NCBI GenBank assembly: GCA_024686055.1
Contig: JAIBDV010000060.1
Coordinates: 1 to 10,797, forward strand
Length of the DNA stretch: 10,797 nucleotides
Origin: Neptuniibacter sp.
Lineage (GTDB): Bacteria; Pseudomonadota; Gammaproteobacteria; Pseudomonadales; Balneatricaceae
Direction: 5' to 3'
This document shows positions 1-6,031 of this stretch, one piece after another. A program made the translations under genes and the position numbers. Below the pieces are notes generated by a model that was not told the origin of the DNA, did not search any database, and saw only the letters and a program-made list of their open reading frames with translations. Numbering within the stretch: the stretch's first letter is position 1; each line of letters opens with the position of its first letter.

Positions 1-987
1 AACAACCTCATCCGGTAAATGCCAGTCACGTATAGAACGGTTACCCCAGCGTTCTGGATGGCGTTCTTTGGCGGCTGATAGCACCTCGATACGTTGCTGG
101 ATCTTCTCAGTACATTTGCCTGTATGTCGGTCCATCGGTGTCTGGAACTTCAGGCCACTATGCCTGTGCTCCTCGTTGTACCAGGTGACGAACCCTTGCA
201 CCCACGTTCGTGCTGCCTCCAGACTCTCAAACGCCTGCGGTGGATAGGCTGGCCGGTACTTCAATGTCCTGAACAGCGACTCGGAGTAAGCATTATCGTT
301 GCTGACCCGGGGGCGGCTGAACGAGGGTGCGACCCCCAGCTGATACAGCGTAGTGAGCATGGTGCTGCCTTTCATTGGGCTGCCATTGTCCGAGTGCAGC
401 ACCAGCTCGCTCTGGTTAAGGCCGATGCCGTGTCTCAGGCAGGCTTTGCGGATCAGCTCCGCTGCTTGCTCGGCTGATTCTGTCTCATGTATTTCCCAAC
501 CTGTAATCAGGCGACTGTAAACGTCCACGATCATGTACAGATAGTAGTAATGGCCGCGTACTGGACTGTTCAGCCAGCTGATATCCCAGCTCCAGAGCTG
601 ATTGGGCGCTGTTGCCTTATGGGTCACAGCCTTACGCTTCACTGGTTTCTGCTGTCGACCACGCGGGTACTGTTGTTCGGCGGCTTTCAATACTCGGTAA
701 AAACTGGAGACTGATCCGATATAGATACCTTCGTCCAGCAGGATCGGAACAATCTGACTCGGTGGCAGGCTCTGGAAGCGCTCGCTGTTGCAGAGCTCCA
801 GGATGCGCGCGCGTTCTGCATCGGTCAGTCGGTTGCCGGGCTCAGGCCGGTGTGCCATGGCACGTCTATCCTCACCATCCTGTCCCTGCAATCTCCAGCG
901 TTGCAAGGAACGCTCGGAGATACCTGCAAGTTTGCAGGCCTTATGTTGCGCAGCACCGTCGTTACAGGCAATTTCAACCCATTTCAT
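1..987 (-). CDS. IS3-family transposase OrfB (DDE integrase), partial
   Basis: This is the catalytic part of the transposase; it cuts and joins IS DNA. The frame is open for 329 codons from the ATG at 987 to the window edge, and no stop is seen. The N-terminal part has an HTH-like segment (KLAGISERSLQRW). A retroviral-integrase-type core follows, with D135 in WDIS, D200 in LHSDNG and E236 in NDNAYSESLF. Exactly 35 residues separate the second D and the E, matching DD(35)E. The motif WYNEEHRHSGL near residue 280 is a hallmark of the IS3 group. The frame is -1 relative to orfA and is open across the overlap, so the working product is probably a frameshift fusion OrfAB. The ATG at 987 has no convincing ribosome site, which supports this. 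All three acidic residues are present, so it could be active. Confidence 0.9.
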   Translation of the reverse strand, partial: MKWVEIACNDGAAQHKACKLAGISERSLQRWRLQGQDGEDRRAMAHRPEPGNRLTDAERARILELCNSERFQSLPPSQIVPILLDEGIYIGSVSSFYRVLKAAEQQYPRGRQQKPVKRKAVTHKATAPNQLWSWDISWLNSPVRGHYYYLYMIVDVYSRLITGWEIHETESAEQAAELIRKACLRHGIGLNQSELVLHSDNGSPMKGSTMLTTLYQLGVAPSFSRPRVSNDNAYSESLFRTLKYRPAYPPQAFESLEAARTWVQGFVTWYNEEHRHSGLKFQTPMDRHTGKCTEKIQQRIEVLSAAKERHPERWGNRSIRDWHLPDEVV

Positions 988-1013
988 GAGTCTTCGACGC
1001 TCAGGAGCGGGTA

Positions 1014-1511
1014 TTACTCGTCCTCGAGTTTGTCCCAGAACGTCTCGACTTTTTTTGATAACACCAGCAAAGCAGTCGTTTCAGCCAGTGCTCGATCTTT
1101 GCGCATCAACTCCTTTTCCAGCTGCTGGATGCGTTTGCGCTCCTGGCGCTGTGTGGCACGCTGCTGCTGACGCTGCGCGGCAGGCTGTTCACTCCCGGCA
1201 ATAAAATCAGCTTTCCAGCGTGTGACTTGCTCAGGATAGAGGCCTTTGCTGCGGCAGTATTCGGACAGTTCGGCACTGTTGAGTGCGGCTGTTTCCATCA
1301 GTACAGCAAAGCGGTTTTCTGCGGACCACTGTTCCGGGTTTTTTCCATCGCCTGGCACGGGAGCCCCCTGTTCTCTGGCCTGTTTTCGCCAAGTGTACAG
1401 TGTTACGTTGCTGATGCCTGTTTCGCGTTCAAGCTGCGCCACCGGTACGTTGTGTGGTGGCATCATTTTCTGGATGACCGAGGCTTTCAGTTCGGCTGGA
1501 TATTTCGCCAT
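1014..1511 (-). CDS. IS3-family transposase OrfA (DNA-binding subunit)
   Basis: This 165-aa protein binds the IS ends and supplies the N-terminal part of the fused OrfAB transposase. Residues about 1-50 hold a helix-turn-helix of the IS3/IS911 type (motif ETGISNVTLYTWRKQ). A second Trp-containing helical segment at about 60-105 (LYPEQVTRWKADF) may be a second HTH. A charged heptad-like stretch at about 118-155 (RKRIQQLEKELMRKDRALAE) looks like the leucine-zipper multimerisation helix typical of OrfA. The ATG at 1511 is preceded by an AGGAG-like ribosome site (minus strand, about 1519-1524). The frame ends at TAA 1016-1014, 27 bases before the first orfB ATG. A run of seven A's near its end (1056-1050) is the probable slippage site. 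OrfA alone often acts as a regulator in this family. Confidence 0.9.
   Translation of the reverse strand: MAKYPAELKASVIQKMMPPHNVPVAQLERETGISNVTLYTWRKQAREQGAPVPGDGKNPEQWSAENRFAVLMETAALNSAELSEYCRSKGLYPEQVTRWKADFIAGSEQPAAQRQQQRATQRQERKRIQQLEKELMRKDRALAETTALLVLSKKVETFWDKLEDE
1050..1056 (-). promoter_or_regulatory. Putative programmed -1 frameshift site (A AAA AAA)
   Basis: In the orfA frame the codons read TCA AAA AAA GTC, giving the slippery heptamer A AAA AAA. A one-base backward slip moves the ribosome into the frame that leads without a stop into orfB (KKSRDVLGQTRGRV... to the orfB ATG). IS3-family elements commonly make their transposase this way. I did not identify a firm downstream stimulatory hairpin. 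Confidence 0.7.
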
Positions 1512-1641
1512 GTTTCACTCTCCTTGATAAATCAGGGGAGGCGACAACTATGCTGACACAGGGGGTTGTGTGTGATTTTTATATTGAGCCCAGCTCCTTC
1601 GCTGTTAACAGAGTTAATTATTATCAGCTAATATTCACTTT

Positions 1642-1748
1642 TGACGCAGTAGGCTGTTGATCGTGAATCTCCGTAGTAATGCTCTGGGATCAAGGTAAAA
1701 TCAGCTGCAATTATAAACTTCAGGTTGGCTGCCCTGACGCAGCAGGCT
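1642..1748. repeat. Direct repeat pair, 14 bp with one mismatch
   Basis: TGACGCAGTAGGCT at 1642-1655 recurs as TGACGCAGCAGGCT at 1735-1748, with one mismatch. The copies start 93 bases apart in the glmU leader. They could be paired binding sites or traces of an old duplication; the function is unknown. Confidence 0.5.
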
Positions 1749-1763
1749 TTATGGCCATAGAGC
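1746..1763. repeat. Near-perfect 18-bp palindrome upstream of glmU
   Basis: GCTTTATGGCCATAGAGC pairs with itself except for one mismatched position in each arm. With TATGGCCATA at its centre and no loop, it looks more like a dimeric protein-binding site than an RNA hairpin. It lies 36 bases before the glmU start. Confidence 0.45.
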
Positions 1764-1799
1764 TTCCTTAACTTCCTTTTTAAGTATTTTGGAGCATAC

Positions 1800-3161
1800 A
1801 TGTCGATAGATGTCGTGGTACTGGCTGCCGGTCAGGGTAGCCGTATGAAATCAGCATTACCGAAAGTATTGCACCCTATCGGTGGTAAACCGATGGTTCA
1901 GCATGTGCTCGACCGAGCAGCTAAGCTGGGTGATATCAAAACCCATGTTGTTATCGGGCATGGTGCACAGCAGTTGCAGGGGGCTCTGGAAGGGCAGTCG
2001 CTTACCTTCGCATTACAGACTGAGCAGCTGGGAACCGGGCATGCCGTCGCACAAGCGATGCCTGCAATTACGGGTTCTGGTGTTGCCCTGATACTGTACG
2101 GTGATGTTCCACTGACCAGTTCAGTCACGATGCAGGCTCTGGTCGATATTGCTGCTACCGGTAAGCTTGGCTTGCTGACGGTTCAGCTGTCCGATCCTGC
2201 TGGTTATGGTCGTATTGTGCGCAACGATGATTATCAGGTGATTGCGATTGTTGAGCAGAAAGATGCCAATCCCGAACAACTGGCAATCAGTGAAACGAAT
2301 ACCGGGATTATGGCAGTACCTTGTGAACGACTGTCAAAATGGCTGCCACAGCTCTCTGCTGAAAACGCCCAGGGTGAATACTATCTGACTGATATTATCG
2401 CTATGGCAGCGCAGGATGGGGTGGAAATAGCCGCGATCCAGCCTGAGAGTGAAGAAGAAGTGCAGGGCGTTAACAACCGTATCCAGCAGGCACAACTGGA
2501 GCGCTGGTATCAGCGTCAGCAGGCTGAAGCATTGATGGTTGCCGGGGTCAGTCTGGCAGATCCTGCACGGCTGGATATTCGTGGGACTGTTAGCCATGGC
2601 CAGGATGTGATGATCGATGTCAATGTCGTTCTGGAAGGTAAGGTAATACTGGGCGACCAGGTCACTATCGAGTCAAATTGCGTTATTCGTGACTGTGTTA
2701 TTGAGTCCGGCGCGCATATCAAAGCAAACTCACACCTGGAGCAGGCTCATGTTGGGCCAGCGTGTGATGTGGGACCATTTGCCCGCTTACGGCCGGGTAC
2801 TGAACTGGCAGCCCAGGCGAAGATTGGCAACTTTGTTGAAACTAAAAAAGCCCAGATAGGGGTTGGTGCCAAGATAAGTCACCTTAGCTACATTGGTGAT
2901 GCTCAGGTCGGTGCTGGTGCCAATATTGGCGCGGGTACAATCACCTGTAATTACGATGGGGTGAACAAGTCCCGTACTGAGATTGGTGCTGATGCCTTTA
3001 TCGGCTCCAATACTTCACTTGTGGCTCCGGTAACGATTGGTAAAGGGGCAACCGTGGCAGCAGGCTCGACGGTGACCAAGACCGTTGCTGATAGTGAGCT
3101 GGCTGTTGCGCGTGGTAAGCAGCGTAATATCAGCGGTTGGCAGAAACCAGTAAAGCGCTAA
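1800..3161 (+). CDS. glmU: Bifunctional N-acetylglucosamine-1-P uridylyltransferase / glucosamine-1-P acetyltransferase
   Basis: GlmU makes UDP-GlcNAc in the cytoplasm. It acetylates glucosamine-1-P with acetyl-CoA and then transfers UMP from UTP. The product feeds peptidoglycan and lipid A synthesis. The N-terminal half is a nucleotidyltransferase: the nucleotide-binding loop LAAGQGSRM is at 8-16, with R15 and K22 in the conserved positions, and the metal-binding Asp of YGDVPL is D102. NTGIMAV and GEYYLTDI motifs follow. The C-terminal half, from about residue 250, is a left-handed beta-helix of hexapeptide repeats (IGAGTITCNYDG, IGSNTSLVAPVTIG). The likely catalytic His of the acetyltransferase is H361 in KISHLSYIGDA, matching H363 of the E. 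coli enzyme. The length of 453 aa is normal (456 in E. coli). The ATG follows a GGAG site 5 bases away. It is 82 bases upstream of glmS and is probably cotranscribed with it. All key residues are present. Confidence 0.98.
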   Translation: MSIDVVVLAAGQGSRMKSALPKVLHPIGGKPMVQHVLDRAAKLGDIKTHVVIGHGAQQLQGALEGQSLTFALQTEQLGTGHAVAQAMPAITGSGVALILYGDVPLTSSVTMQALVDIAATGKLGLLTVQLSDPAGYGRIVRNDDYQVIAIVEQKDANPEQLAISETNTGIMAVPCERLSKWLPQLSAENAQGEYYLTDIIAMAAQDGVEIAAIQPESEEEVQGVNNRIQQAQLERWYQRQQAEALMVAGVSLADPARLDIRGTVSHGQDVMIDVNVVLEGKVILGDQVTIESNCVIRDCVIESGAHIKANSHLEQAHVGPACDVGPFARLRPGTELAAQAKIGNFVETKKAQIGVGAKISHLSYIGDAQVGAGANIGAGTITCNYDGVNKSRTEIGADAFIGSNTSLVAPVTIGKGATVAAGSTVTKTVADSELAVARGKQRNISGWQKPVKR

Positions 3162-3243
3162 CCCAGGCGATGCGTTTGGGTCTCTTGGGCCCACTTAACA
3201 CAATCATTCGGGCAGTCTTGCCCAGGTTTGAACGGTATTTTAT
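3162..3243 (+). other. glmU-glmS intercistronic spacer with small hairpins
   Basis: ACCCA (3161-3165) can pair with TGGGT (3177-3181). GGGCA (3210-3214) can pair with TGCCC (3219-3223) across a 4-base loop. Neither has a T-run, so neither is a terminator. No Shine-Dalgarno-like sequence lies in the 15 bases before the glmS ATG. In E. coli this spacer is where glmUS mRNA is processed and where GlmZ sRNA acts on glmS; whether that applies here cannot be told from the sequence. Confidence 0.4.
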
Positions 3244-5073
3244 ATGTGCGGAATTGTTGGTGCTATTTCACAGCGTCCTGTAAATGAGATCCTTCTTGAA
3301 GGTTTACGTCGTCTGGAATATCGCGGCTATGATTCAGCCGGGATGGCCGTTTGGGATGGCAATAAAATCAACCGATTGCGCCGTGCAGGCAAGGTACAGT
3401 CATTAGCCAGTGCACTGTTAGAGCAGCCGGTCGTGGGGGCTGTAGGTGTTGCACATACTCGCTGGGCAACCCATGGTAAGCCGACCGAAGCGAATGCTCA
3501 TCCACACATGTCTGGTCACGGACTGGCTCTGGTACACAATGGCATCATCGATAACTTCGAACCATTGAAAGAGCAGCTAATCGCTGATGGGGTTGCTTTT
3601 AGCTCGGACACTGATTCGGAAGTGGTGGCGCATCTGGTTGCTCGAGAGCTGGAAAGGACCTCAGGGTTGCGCGAAGCTGTTCAGGCGGTTGTCGAAATGC
3701 TGGATGGTGCTTTTGCGCTGGGCGTCATCAGTGCGGCTCACCCTGACCAGCTGGTTGCTGCACGCAAGGGTAGCCCCTTAGTGATTGGTGTCGGGCTGGG
3801 TGGTGAGAACTTTATCGCTTCCGACCAGCTGGCGCTGTTACAGGTTACCGACCGCTTCATGTTCCTTGACGAAGGTGATATTGCCCTGCTGACTCAGCAA
3901 AGCATCGAAGTCTGGGATGCAGCAGGTGAGCCTGTCGAACATGAAGTGATCAGCTATGAGCATGGTGTTACCGCTGCAGACAAAGGCGACTTTAAACACT
4001 ACATGCTCAAGGAAATTTATGAGCAGCCTGAGGTGGTTGAGCAGACTCTGGCCGGCCGTATAGCCAATGATCACTTGCTGGAACAGGCCTTTGGTGCAGA
4101 GGCTGGAGCGCTGTTTGATCAGGTTAAGCAGGTACAGATTATTGCCTGCGGCACCAGTTTTCATGCCGGGATGATTGCCAGATACTGGATTGAAGATCTG
4201 GTTGGTATTCCATGTCATGTGGAGGTTGCCAGCGAATTCCGTTATCGCACGGTGGTGATTCCTGAGGGTACGCTGTTTCTGACGATTTCACAGTCCGGTG
4301 AAACCGCCGATACGCTGGCGGCATTGCGTGAAGTGAAATCCCGGGTACTGGGCTGTCTGGCGATCTGTAACGTGCCTGGCAGCTCACTGGTACGCGAATC
4401 TGATCTGAGCCTGATGACCAATGCCGGGCCTGAAATTGGCGTGGCATCGACCAAAGCGTTTACCACCCAGCTGGTTGCCCTGATGCTGACAACGCTGGCA
4501 CTGGGTCGTCGTAATGGACTGACACCTGAGCGGGAGCAGGCCATCGTTAAGGCACTGGCTGGGTTACCAGTACTGCTGCGTGAAGCACTGGAGATGGACG
4601 GCAGTATTCAGCAGATGGCTCAGGCGTTTGCAGAGAAGCAGCACGCCCTGTTCCTTGGCCGTGGGAGTCTTTATCCCGTGGCGATGGAAGGCGCACTGAA
4701 ACTGAAAGAGATCTCCTACATTCATGCAGAGGCGTATCCGGCCGGTGAGCTTAAACATGGCCCGCTGGCACTGGTCGACAAAGACATGCCGGTCGTCACG
4801 GTTGCGCCACGCAATGATATGCTGGACAAGCTTAAGGCCAACCTGCAGGAAGTCCGTGCCCGCGGTGGCGAGTTGTTTGTGTTTGCCGGCTGCACTCAGT
4901 CGGTGAAAGCTGAAGATGGAGTGGCAGTGCTGGAAGTGCCGGACATTGATATGTTGCTGGAGCCGATTCTCTACACCATTCCATTACAGCTATTGTCCTA
5001 TCATGTGGCTGTGCTTAAAGGCACCGATGTTGATCAGCCACGTAATCTGGCTAAATCGGTGACCGTTGAATAA
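3244..5073 (+). CDS. glmS: Glutamine-fructose-6-phosphate aminotransferase (isomerizing)
   Basis: GlmS makes glucosamine-6-P from fructose-6-P and glutamine, the first committed step of hexosamine synthesis, in the cytoplasm. The start MCGIVGA gives the N-terminal nucleophilic Cys once Met is removed. Glutaminase motifs RWATHGKP and HNGIIDN (oxyanion and substrate loop) follow, then SSDTDSEV. Two SIS sugar-isomerase domains come next: ACGTSFHAG and SQSGETADT in the first, GRGSLYPVAMEGALKLKE in the second. The catalytic Glu (ALKLKE), His (ELKHGP) and the C-terminal LAKSVTVE with Lys 604 are all present. The length of 609 aa equals that of the E. coli enzyme. The start is fixed by the obligatory Cys2 although no good ribosome site precedes it, so translation may depend on RNA structure, an sRNA or coupling. 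No glmS ribozyme is expected in this group and none was seen. Confidence 0.98.
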   Translation: MCGIVGAISQRPVNEILLEGLRRLEYRGYDSAGMAVWDGNKINRLRRAGKVQSLASALLEQPVVGAVGVAHTRWATHGKPTEANAHPHMSGHGLALVHNGIIDNFEPLKEQLIADGVAFSSDTDSEVVAHLVARELERTSGLREAVQAVVEMLDGAFALGVISAAHPDQLVAARKGSPLVIGVGLGGENFIASDQLALLQVTDRFMFLDEGDIALLTQQSIEVWDAAGEPVEHEVISYEHGVTAADKGDFKHYMLKEIYEQPEVVEQTLAGRIANDHLLEQAFGAEAGALFDQVKQVQIIACGTSFHAGMIARYWIEDLVGIPCHVEVASEFRYRTVVIPEGTLFLTISQSGETADTLAALREVKSRVLGCLAICNVPGSSLVRESDLSLMTNAGPEIGVASTKAFTTQLVALMLTTLALGRRNGLTPEREQAIVKALAGLPVLLREALEMDGSIQQMAQAFAEKQHALFLGRGSLYPVAMEGALKLKEISYIHAEAYPAGELKHGPLALVDKDMPVVTVAPRNDMLDKLKANLQEVRARGGELFVFAGCTQSVKAEDGVAVLEVPDIDMLLEPILYTIPLQLLSYHVAVLKGTDVDQPRNLAKSVTVE

Positions 5074-5095
5074 CTGCGCGTCTTAGTCACCAACG

Positions 5096-5126
5096 TATAG
5101 TCCGTCAGCCAGACTGTCGGGCTATA
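5096..5126 (+). terminator. Hairpin downstream of glmS (no U-tract)
   Basis: TATAGTCCGTCAG (5096-5108) pairs with CTGTCGGGCTATA (5114-5126) around the loop CCAGA. The stem is 13 positions long with one T-T mismatch and one G-T pair. It lies 22 bases after the glmS stop. With no T-run it is more likely a 3'-end stabiliser or a weak terminator than a classic Rho-independent one. Confidence 0.5.
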
Positions 5127-5211
5127 CCATTCTCCCTGGTTAAATTTCAGCGACATCTGTAAATTGTGGTTACACTCATAAAGCCAAAAGCTTAATAGGG
5201 AGGTAATGGCG

Positions 5212-6027
5212 ATGCGATCAACGATGTTGGCAGTAGTGTTATTGGCTGGAGCAGTATCCGTTCAGGCGGCAACGCTGACCTTTGGGATAGTGCCGCAGCA
5301 GTCGGCGAAAAAGCTGGCTAAAAAATGGACCCCCATCCTGCGCTATATCAGCGCTAAAACCGGTGATGACTACACCTTCGGTACCGCAAAAAACATTCCT
5401 ACCTTCGAAAAGCGGCTGGCCGATGGTCAATATGACATTGCCTACATGAACCCTTATCACTACACCGTTTTTAACCGTCAGCCTGGTTATCTGGCGCTGG
5501 CTCGACAGAAAGACAAAAAGATCAAAGGGATCATGGTCGTTCACAAGGACAGCCCATTACAGAGCCTGTCTGAGCTGGCTAATCAGAAGCTGGCCTTCCC
5601 AGCCCCGGCGGCGTTTGCGGCCAGTGTTTTACCGCGTGCACAACTGACCACGGATAAAATTCCGTTTAAACCCGCCTATGTTTCATCCCATGACTCGGTG
5701 TACCTTAATGTTGCCAAAGGCTACTTTCCGGCGGGTGGCGGGGTGATGCGCACTTTTAATAACACGGCCCCTGAGGTTCGTGCTCAGCTGCGGGTACTCT
5801 GGACGACCCGGACGTTTACGCCCCATGCAATCGCTGCCCATCCATCTGTTGATTCCGCCGCAGTCTCACGGCTGAGCCAGGCACTAGTGGGAATGAACAC
5901 TGACCCGGAAGGCCGGGCGTTACTGAAAACAATTAATTTTAAAGGGATGCAGCTGGCACAGGATAAAGACTGGGATGATGTTCGTAATCTTGGTCTTAAC
6001 ATGCTGGACCAGCTGATCAAGCAGTAA
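5212..6027 (+). CDS. PhnD/PtxB-type periplasmic phosphate/phosphonate-family binding protein
   Basis: This is a secreted substrate-binding protein of the phosphate/phosphite/phosphonate family (PF12974 type). Counted from the ATG at 5212 it has 271 aa. A Sec signal peptide (MRSTMLAVVLLAGAVSVQA) ends at about residue 19-20 with a VQA-A cut site and no lipobox Cys. Family motifs seen are LTFGIVPQQ, YDIAYMNPYHY, KGIMVVHKDSP, LAFPAPAAFAAS, SSHDSVYLNVAKG and TFTPHAIAAHP. The ATG at 5212 is preferred over the in-frame ATG at 5206 because the strong GGGAGG site (5198-5203) is 8 bases from the former and only 2 from the latter. No ABC permease or ATPase is adjacent. Instead a histidine kinase starts 4 bases after the stop, so the protein probably hands a ligand signal to that kinase. 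The ligand is unknown: members of this fold bind phosphonates, phosphite or other oxyanions and small molecules, so phosphonate specificity should not be assumed. Confidence 0.88.
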   Translation: MRSTMLAVVLLAGAVSVQAATLTFGIVPQQSAKKLAKKWTPILRYISAKTGDDYTFGTAKNIPTFEKRLADGQYDIAYMNPYHYTVFNRQPGYLALARQKDKKIKGIMVVHKDSPLQSLSELANQKLAFPAPAAFAASVLPRAQLTTDKIPFKPAYVSSHDSVYLNVAKGYFPAGGGVMRTFNNTAPEVRAQLRVLWTTRTFTPHAIAAHPSVDSAAVSRLSQALVGMNTDPEGRALLKTINFKGMQLAQDKDWDDVRNLGLNMLDQLIKQ

Positions 6028-6031
6028 CACG

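Larger units (their letters stand above)
1..1558 (-). mobile_element. IS3-family insertion sequence (5' part, cut by window edge)
   Basis: Two minus-strand frames in the order orfA, orfB, with a DD(35)E integrase and an A-rich frameshift site, define an IS3-family element. On the minus strand a terminus beginning TGTCAGCATAGTTGTCGCC can be read inward from about 1558, or TGTG from 1560. Both fit the TG...CA ends usual in this family. The other end, its inverted repeat and the target duplication lie outside the window, so the exact boundary is inferred. Both frames seen are open, so the element appears intact as far as visible. The subgroup is not assigned. Confidence 0.85.
1559..1799 (+). other. 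Leader region between the IS end and glmU
   Basis: No gene is seen in this stretch. It is AT-rich near the IS end and presumably carries whatever promoter now drives glmU. A TAAAAT hexamer at 1696-1701 resembles a -10 box, and TTGACG at 1641-1646 resembles a -35 box, but neither has a good partner at 16-18 bases, so no promoter is called firmly. The stretch holds an imperfect direct repeat (1642-1655 and 1735-1748) and a near-perfect palindrome (1746-1763). A GGAG ribosome site at 1791-1794 serves glmU. Confidence 0.5.

Noticed and set aside
1014..1063. Shift between orfA and orfB read as a disabling frameshift mutation
   Set aside because: The slippery heptamer and -1 phase match normal IS3-family expression, so the element need not be a pseudogene.
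94..1204. Plus-strand open frames across the insertion sequence
   Set aside because: They are antisense to orfA and orfB, Cys/Arg-rich in composition, and have no family motifs.
1898..2722. Minus-strand frames inside glmU, and similar ones inside glmS
   Set aside because: They lie fully opposite conserved enzymes and show no domain or ribosome site.
5206..5211. ATG at 5206 as the start of the PhnD-type protein
   Set aside because: It would leave only 2 bases between ribosome site and start, while 5212 gives 8 bases and a clean signal peptide.
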